A stretch of 23,735 bases of DNA from an uncultured Prevotella sp. GTDB lineage: Bacteria > Bacteroidota > Bacteroidia > Bacteroidales > Bacteroidaceae. Numbering within the stretch: the first letter of the stretch is position 1; each line of letters starts with the position of its first letter. The notes beneath the pieces are model-generated. The model saw nothing but the letters and a program-made list of their open reading frames with translations. It searched no databases and was not told the DNA's origin. The stretch is from NCBI GenBank assembly GCA_934230685.1, contig CAKQFF010000010.1, positions 1 through 23,735 of the forward strand, given 5' to 3'. Below are positions 18,398 through 23,735 of this stretch, in pieces. The translations under genes were made by a program, and so were the position numbers.

Positions 18398-20407
18398 TTA
18401 TTTTACACTTGTCGGACCCTGTCCTGCAACCATAGGCCAGCCTGGGTTCTGGTAAACCACAGAAGTGCTGAGGTCTGTCTGGTCGCCCTCTGCAGTCTGG
18501 CGGAATACGCTCTGTGCAATAGGAGACAGATAGTGTGCAGGTGTGAAGTGGTAGCCATCGAACACATCGTTGTTGATCTTAGAGATCTGATATGGACGGA
18601 TGTAGTCGCCACTGATAGCCTTGTCGCTCATGTTGCCCTTACCGCCTTCAACATCTACCTTAGCGAGGTTGGTAGTACCGTCGAGCCATGCACCTTCGTA
18701 CACAGTGCCCCAGTACTTCATACCCTCAATCTGGTAGCCGTCCACCTGGTCGCAAGCACGCCAGCGGATAAGGTCTTCCCAACGCATAGCCTCGCCGATG
18801 AACTCGTCGCGGCGCTCGCGGCGGATGTTGTAGGTTGTAGCGTCAACAAGCTGTCCGTGTGAGTAAGCACCGAAGTCCCACTTAGCCTCCTCGTTCATGT
18901 TGGTGGCAGCGATGGTCTTGTTGTAGTCAGGATCAACCTTGGCACGTGTGCGGAGTGCACGCCAGTACTTGTCGGCTGTTGCGTCGATGGTGTTGTTCTT
19001 CAACCAAGAAGCCTCCATGTAGTTGAGCAGAGCCTCTGTACCACGGAACACGATGCTTCCGCTCTCGCCGTAGTCGTGGTTGAGCTGCTGCTCAACGTCG
19101 TAGTTCTTACCCTTCTTCACAGCGTAGCCGGTAACCATACGAGTCTCGTTGTTGCCCATTACAGTCCAAGCGAGGTCTACAGTATTAACACCGTCGGCTG
19201 TGTAGTTCTCAACCGAGCCGTCCATCTTTGTAAAGATCTGGATACGAGAATCGCGGTTCTGGAGAGTAGCCTTCACGCCCTGGTTCTCCCAAGCTGGGTC
19301 GTAGCCAGAACCAGCAGCGTAGATAGGCAAACCGTTGCGCATGAGGAATGAGTTAACCAAACCACGTGTCCAACCTGTGCCACCACCGTTGCGCTGGAGC
19401 TGCATCTGGAGGTTGTGTGTAACGTTGGCCTTAGCTCTGTCGAAAGCGCGGTACATGATAACCTCGCTATAGCCGCTCATGTCCTTGTCGCAGAACATTG
19501 TGTAGTAAGGGTTGAGGCTTGCCAAGTTGGCGTCCTGACCCTCAGCAGCGTCAGTATTCTCTACGAGGTTGTCAACGAGCTTGTCGCCAAGTTCCTTCGA
19601 CGACTTCATAGCTTCCTCGAGGAAGTGGTTGATAGAAGCGTCGATGTCGAAGCCCTGGATGTCCTCAGCCTTGCCTGGCCATCCCGGACCGCCCGGTACG
19701 AAGGCTGTGCCCTTGTGGTACTTCTCCCATGTAGCCTCGAAGAGGGCTGCGCGAGAGCGGAGCAACAGAGCAGCATCGCGTGAGATGCGGTTCTTGCCAC
19801 CAGGACCCGACTCAGAGAGAAGGCCGAGAGCCTTGTCAAGGTCATCGAGAATCTGCTGAGCCACCTTGTAGCGTGGCTGACGCTTAGAGGCCTCTACAAG
19901 AGTGGCCTTATCGTCGGGAAGTGCCTGAAGCACGATTGGGCAGTCGCCGATTGTCTGGAGCTTGTCGAGATACATATAGGCACGGAGGAAATAAGCCTCG
20001 CCTACATAATGGCGCACGTTAGCCTCTGCGCCGGTGATGCTCTTAGCCTCGAACTTAGGCAACACCTGGTCGAGGAAGTAGTTCACGTTGCGGATGCTTG
20101 AGAAGTCCCAATCACCGCCAGTTGAGCCTACCTTCCAGTTGCCTGGCACCCAACGGCTTGAGTAGCCAGTAGCTGCCTGGTTGTCGGTAGCGTTGTCGTA
20201 GGCGAAAGTACCCATACCATAGCTGCCCTGGTTGTTGCTGGTAAGTACGCCATACATATTTATTGTGTAAGCAGCGAGGTCGGCCTCGGCTGTGAAGAAA
20301 GCCGCAGGAGTCACGTTGCTCTCAGGCTCTTTGTCGAGGTAGTCGTCGCAACTTGCCAATCCGAGCGATGCTGCCAAAAAGAGCATAGGAATATATTTAA
20401 ACTTCAT
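18398..20407 (-). CDS. SusD/RagB-family outer-membrane glycan-binding lipoprotein
   Basis: A 669-residue surface lipoprotein. The leader MKFKYIPMLFLAASLGLASC ends in a lipobox (LASC, lipidated Cys20), followed by acidic DDYLDKEPE, typical of SusD proteins and of lipoproteins exported to the Bacteroidota cell surface. The N-terminal SusD-like region (PAAFFTAEADLAAYTINMYGVL) and TPR-like helices (EAYFLRAYMYLDKLQTIGDCPIV) are followed by the C-terminal RagB/SusD domain (REDEFIGE-type segment seen as RRERRDEFIGEAMRWEDLIRW). It caps the SusC barrel and binds the target glycan for import. The ligand cannot be read from sequence. It starts 38 nt after the susC stop and is surely co-transcribed with it. 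It is longer than the original SusD (about 550 residues), within the family range. Confidence 0.97.
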   Translation of the reverse strand: MKFKYIPMLFLAASLGLASCDDYLDKEPESNVTPAAFFTAEADLAAYTINMYGVLTSNNQGSYGMGTFAYDNATDNQAATGYSSRWVPGNWKVGSTGGDWDFSSIRNVNYFLDQVLPKFEAKSITGAEANVRHYVGEAYFLRAYMYLDKLQTIGDCPIVLQALPDDKATLVEASKRQPRYKVAQQILDDLDKALGLLSESGPGGKNRISRDAALLLRSRAALFEATWEKYHKGTAFVPGGPGWPGKAEDIQGFDIDASINHFLEEAMKSSKELGDKLVDNLVENTDAAEGQDANLASLNPYYTMFCDKDMSGYSEVIMYRAFDRAKANVTHNLQMQLQRNGGGTGWTRGLVNSFLMRNGLPIYAAGSGYDPAWENQGVKATLQNRDSRIQIFTKMDGSVENYTADGVNTVDLAWTVMGNNETRMVTGYAVKKGKNYDVEQQLNHDYGESGSIVFRGTEALLNYMEASWLKNNTIDATADKYWRALRTRAKVDPDYNKTIAATNMNEEAKWDFGAYSHGQLVDATTYNIRRERRDEFIGEAMRWEDLIRWRACDQVDGYQIEGMKYWGTVYEGAWLDGTTNLAKVDVEGGKGNMSDKAISGDYIRPYQISKINNDVFDGYHFTPAHYLSPIAQSVFRQTAEGDQTDLSTSVVYQNPGWPMVAGQGPTSVK

Positions 20408-20445
20408 AAGTTGTTTCCTTTCTATAATCTATTGTTGATGATTTA

Positions 20446-23400
20446 TTAGAATGTCACACTAAGACCGCATGAGAATGTCTTCGACAACGGATAGGTCTTG
20501 CCAATCTCGCCACCGTAGCCAGCTCCTACGAGCTCCGGATCGCCAGCCTCTGTGAAGTTGGTGATGGTGAGGAGGTTCTCGCCTGATACGAAGAAGCGGA
20601 GGTTCTCGATGTAAACCTTGCGTGTGAGTTCCTTCGGCAATGTGTAACCGATAGTGAGGTTCTTCAGACGAGCGTAGGCAGCATTCTGCAAGTAGCGTGT
20701 CTGAGTCTGCAAGTCGCGACCACCACTCCAGTTAGCACGTGGGTAGTATGCGTTCTTGTTGTCCTCACGCCAGTAGTCCTCATGGAACTTGAAGCCAGTA
20801 GCCTGCCACTTACCGCCACCGGTAGCACCCCAGAATACCTGACCGCCTGCTGCGTAGTCGCGCTTGAGTGTGCCTTGGAAGAACACCTTGATATCAAAGC
20901 CCTTCCAAGCTGCATCGAGGTTCAAACCGAAGTTGTAGCGCGGTGTAGAGTTACCGATGATGCGGCGGTCGCCAGGTTTGTCGGCTGTGCCCTCACCACC
21001 ATTAATCTTGCCGTCGCCGTCGAGGTCCTTGTACATGATGTCACCAGCTGTCCAGCCGCTTCCGAGTGCGCTTTGGTCAACCTTAGAGAGGTGCTTGTCC
21101 ATCTCTTCCTGGCTGTTGGCAATGCCGATAGTTGTGTAGCCCCAGATGTCGCCGAGCTTAGCGCCATTATAGTAAGAACCGAGGTTCTTCGACGGGTTAG
21201 GATACTTGTCGATAACCACCTGGTTGTCGCTCAATACGAATGAAGCGCCGTAGCTTACCTCACCGATGATGTCGCGCCAGCTGATCTGCAAATCCCATCC
21301 CTTAGAAGTCATGTCGAGGTTGTTCACCTTAGGAGGATTGGCACCGAGGATAACCGGCAACTCAGGAGCAGGACCTACCATGTCGAATGTCTTGCGCTGA
21401 TAGTAGCCGAACGATCCGGTCAAGCGGTTGTTGAAAGCTCCCCAGTCGACACCTACTTCCCATGTGCGGCTCTTCTCCCATGTGAGAGTAGACGACACGA
21501 GTGAAGGCTGCGAGGCCACGTTAGGTTTTGCATTGTTGATGAGCCAGTTGCCACCCTGTGATGAGAATCCGATTGTTGGGTAGAAGGGATACCAGTTGTC
21601 GGTGTTCTGGTTGCCGAGCTGACCCCAAGAAGCGCGGAGCTTCAATGTGTTGACATACTTAGCCATTGGCTCCCAGAATTTCTCCTGGGCGATGTTCCAA
21701 CCTGCTGAGAATGAAGGGAAGAAGTTCCAGCGGTTCTCGCGGAGGAAACGTGACGATCCGTCGTAGCGGAGGTTGGCCTCGAAGAGGTAGCGTCCGGCGT
21801 AGTCGTAGTTGATACGTCCGAAGAAACCAGCTGTTGTCCATGAGTTGTAAGCACCACCTACGCTTGGCTTGTTGGTTGTAGTGTCGAGTGTAGGCAGACC
21901 TGACATGATGCCGTTCTGCTGTGCTTTGATGTTGCGCTGACGGAACCACTCGCTTTGGAAACCGCCCATCACCTTCATGTTGTGGTCGCCAAATGCGCGG
22001 CTGTACTCAGCAAAGAGGTTAGGGTTGAAATAGTTCGACTTGAACGCATACTCATATACGCTTGATGTGGCGTTGGAGTCAACAAACGGGTTGTTGTCGC
22101 AGTCGTAGCCGTAAGTTGTGAGCCATTCGCGGTGGTTGAACTGTGTAAGGATGCGGTAGTTCAACTCAGCGTTGAGGGTAAGGCCCTTAACCGGAGTGGC
22201 AACAAACGAGAGCTGCTGCGACAAGCGGTCGGTCTGGTTCTTGGCGCGGCCACCATTCTCAAGACGTTCGATGTAAGACTCTGGCAACCAGTTGCCGTTC
22301 GGGTCCTGAGTAGGAAGGATAGGCCAGTAGCGGCACATGTTGTGATAGAACACGTCGGTACCGTTGATAAGGTCGTTAGGCGACTCGAAGTCGCTACGTG
22401 AGAAACGTGTGTTGTAAGTAACGCGCAACCAATCAGCCAACTGTGCAGACACCTTACCAGTGAAAGCATAACGCTGTGTGTTGTCGTTGCCATGACGAAG
22501 AAGACCGCCACGGTCGAGGTAGTTGGCAGAGAGATAGTACTGAATGCGGTCGTCGCCACCGTTCATGCTCAGAGTGTGCTCCTGCGAGAAGCTGTTGCCA
22601 AACTGCTCCTTGAGCCAGTCGGTGTTGCCAAGAGGCAGGAGTGGAGTGTTGTCCCAAACCTCCCAACGGTTGTTGGCATTCTTGAACATCTTCTGCATAG
22701 TAGGATCGCTCTGAGCCTTCTTAATCTGCTCGAGCTTGTCGTCGGTAAACCAAATACCGGCACCACTATTAACAGAAGCGTCGTTCATATACTTGGCCCA
22801 TGTGTATGAGTCCATCATCTCCGGCATGTTGAGCGGAGAGTCGAAACGGAACGAGTTGTTGTAGTTGATAGAGGTCTTGCCCTTCTTACCGCTCTTGGTA
22901 GTGATAAGGATAACACCACCGGCAGCGCGCGAACCGTAGATTGAAGAAGCCGAAGCGTCCTTCAATACAGAGATATTCTCGATGTCCTGCGGGTTGAGCG
23001 CGTTCATGTCGCCCTCCATGCCGTCGATGAGCACGAGTGGAGAAACCGAAGAACCGGCACCGATAGTACCAGTACCACGGATGTTGAACGATTTGGAAGA
23101 GTTAAGAGTACCACCGCTGCTTGAGGTAGAGAAGTTCATACCAGCAACAGCGCCCTGGAGAGCGTCAACTACAGAGTTGACTGGACGTGAAGAGAGAGTC
23201 TTAGAGTCGACGGTAGAAACAGCACCGGTGAGGTTCACCTTCTTCTGTGTACCGAAACCAACGACTACAACCTCCTCAAGCATCTTCTTGTCGTCCTCGA
23301 GCAAAACGTCGAGAGGAGCACCGTTCCACTTAACGGTCTTAGTGGTATAGCCGATGTAAGAAATCTGGATTGTAGCACCTTTCTTTACACCAGTGAGTGT

Positions 23401-23643
23401 AAAGTTACCGTCGAGATCGGTCACTGTGCGCAAGTTGGTTCCTTCAACAACGATCGAAGCACCGATTACGCCTTCACCAGTGGCGTCCTTGACAACGCCC
23501 TTACAAGCTGCTACGTCCTGCTGTACAGAACTCATAGGGGCAGCGTCGTTAGCACCGGCAGCGTAAGCCATTTGGCTACCGCTCAATGGGGCAGCTGCGA
23601 GCAATGCCATAACCATTCCGGCGGTTTTGACTTTCTTGTTCAT
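20446..23643 (-). CDS. SusC/RagA-family TonB-linked outer-membrane transporter
   Basis: A 1065-residue TonB-dependent transporter importing oligosaccharides across the outer membrane. Order: signal peptide (1-29, cleavage near AYAAG), carboxypeptidase-regulatory-like domain (about 47-122, GVIGASIVVEGTN and TDLDGNFTLTG), TonB box region EEVVVVGFG (123-131), plug domain (about 136-250, with LIDGMEGDMNALNPQDIENISVLKDASASSIYGSRAAGGVI) and a long beta-barrel ending in aromatic FSCGLSVTF. The ATG at 23643 gives the usual MNKK beginning. A frame start two codons earlier uses TTG and is less likely. It is the first gene of the locus, with susD directly after it, and a promoter lies about 50 nt upstream. 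Confidence 0.97.
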   Translation of the reverse strand: MNKKVKTAGMVMALLAAAPLSGSQMAYAAGANDAAPMSSVQQDVAACKGVVKDATGEGVIGASIVVEGTNLRTVTDLDGNFTLTGVKKGATIQISYIGYTTKTVKWNGAPLDVLLEDDKKMLEEVVVVGFGTQKKVNLTGAVSTVDSKTLSSRPVNSVVDALQGAVAGMNFSTSSSGGTLNSSKSFNIRGTGTIGAGSSVSPLVLIDGMEGDMNALNPQDIENISVLKDASASSIYGSRAAGGVILITTKSGKKGKTSINYNNSFRFDSPLNMPEMMDSYTWAKYMNDASVNSGAGIWFTDDKLEQIKKAQSDPTMQKMFKNANNRWEVWDNTPLLPLGNTDWLKEQFGNSFSQEHTLSMNGGDDRIQYYLSANYLDRGGLLRHGNDNTQRYAFTGKVSAQLADWLRVTYNTRFSRSDFESPNDLINGTDVFYHNMCRYWPILPTQDPNGNWLPESYIERLENGGRAKNQTDRLSQQLSFVATPVKGLTLNAELNYRILTQFNHREWLTTYGYDCDNNPFVDSNATSSVYEYAFKSNYFNPNLFAEYSRAFGDHNMKVMGGFQSEWFRQRNIKAQQNGIMSGLPTLDTTTNKPSVGGAYNSWTTAGFFGRINYDYAGRYLFEANLRYDGSSRFLRENRWNFFPSFSAGWNIAQEKFWEPMAKYVNTLKLRASWGQLGNQNTDNWYPFYPTIGFSSQGGNWLINNAKPNVASQPSLVSSTLTWEKSRTWEVGVDWGAFNNRLTGSFGYYQRKTFDMVGPAPELPVILGANPPKVNNLDMTSKGWDLQISWRDIIGEVSYGASFVLSDNQVVIDKYPNPSKNLGSYYNGAKLGDIWGYTTIGIANSQEEMDKHLSKVDQSALGSGWTAGDIMYKDLDGDGKINGGEGTADKPGDRRIIGNSTPRYNFGLNLDAAWKGFDIKVFFQGTLKRDYAAGGQVFWGATGGGKWQATGFKFHEDYWREDNKNAYYPRANWSGGRDLQTQTRYLQNAAYARLKNLTIGYTLPKELTRKVYIENLRFFVSGENLLTITNFTEAGDPELVGAGYGGEIGKTYPLSKTFSCGLSVTF

Positions 23644-23693
23644 AAGCAATTAAATTTGTTTCACTACTGTCCACGAAAATCCTTTAACATTTC

Positions 23694-23725
23694 AAAAAGT
23701 AACAAATTGATAGTTACCCATCAAA
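23694..23725 (-). promoter_or_regulatory. Probable promoter of the susCD operon
   Basis: Read on the - strand there is TTTG (23722-23725), 20 nt of spacer, then TACTTTTT followed by G (23694-23701). This fits TTTG-N20-TAnnTTTG with one mismatch at the last position of the -7 box. It implies a leader of about 45 nt before the susC ATG. The window ends shortly beyond, so any upstream operator is out of view. Confidence 0.55.
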
Positions 23726-23735
23726 ATTAAGGCAG

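Overview
The window looks like chromosomal DNA of a gut-type Bacteroidales, most likely a Prevotellaceae (Prevotella/Segatella-like) species; the genus is inference. The reasons are a SusC/SusD pair, a membrane-spanning regulator with a two-component-type propeller and AraC domain, a DUF4834-type gene beside pssA, and several promoters of the Bacteroidota form TTTG-N20-TAnnTTTG.

Layout. (1) Positions 1-2728, + strand, are visibly AT-rich and accessory. They hold a two-helix membrane protein, overlapped by a P-loop GTPase whose C-terminus is a phage tail-collar/tail-fibre tip domain, then an ADP-ribosylglycohydrolase cut off after about 120 residues. (2) Positions 2729-3099 are a repeat-rich gap with a 22-bp tandem duplication, nested inverted repeats and a perfect 21-bp hairpin. 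It precedes an AAA-type ATPase with a DUF234/PD-(D/E)XK-like C-terminus (3100-4545), which ends at a strong bidirectional terminator. (3) Positions 4637-11153 are a core block: trxA and dnaE on the - strand, then psd, pssA and a small DUF4834-like membrane protein on the + strand. Psd and PssA are the two steps of phosphatidylethanolamine synthesis. (4) Positions 11253-23643, all - strand, form a compact polysaccharide utilization locus: SusC-type transporter, SusD-type surface lipoprotein, a sensor/regulator, and a secreted GH2 beta-galactosidase. A bidirectional terminator separates it from the core block.

How the genes work together. In the locus, SusD would capture a glycan at the cell surface, SusC would import it, the GH2 enzyme would release beta-linked galactose in the periplasm, and the regulator would sense a product. 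That regulator is unusual. It has the propeller, Y_Y_Y, transmembrane and AraC parts of a hybrid two-component system, but Arg replaces the phospho-acceptor His, the ATP-binding boxes are eroded, and a short Asn/Ala linker stands where the receiver domain should be. It may therefore signal by direct allostery. Three direct repeats 21-22 bp apart (two helical turns) between the regulator and the beta-galactosidase are candidate binding sites for it.

The strongest candidate for an undescribed system is the GTPase-tail-collar fusion with its overlapping membrane partner at the left end.
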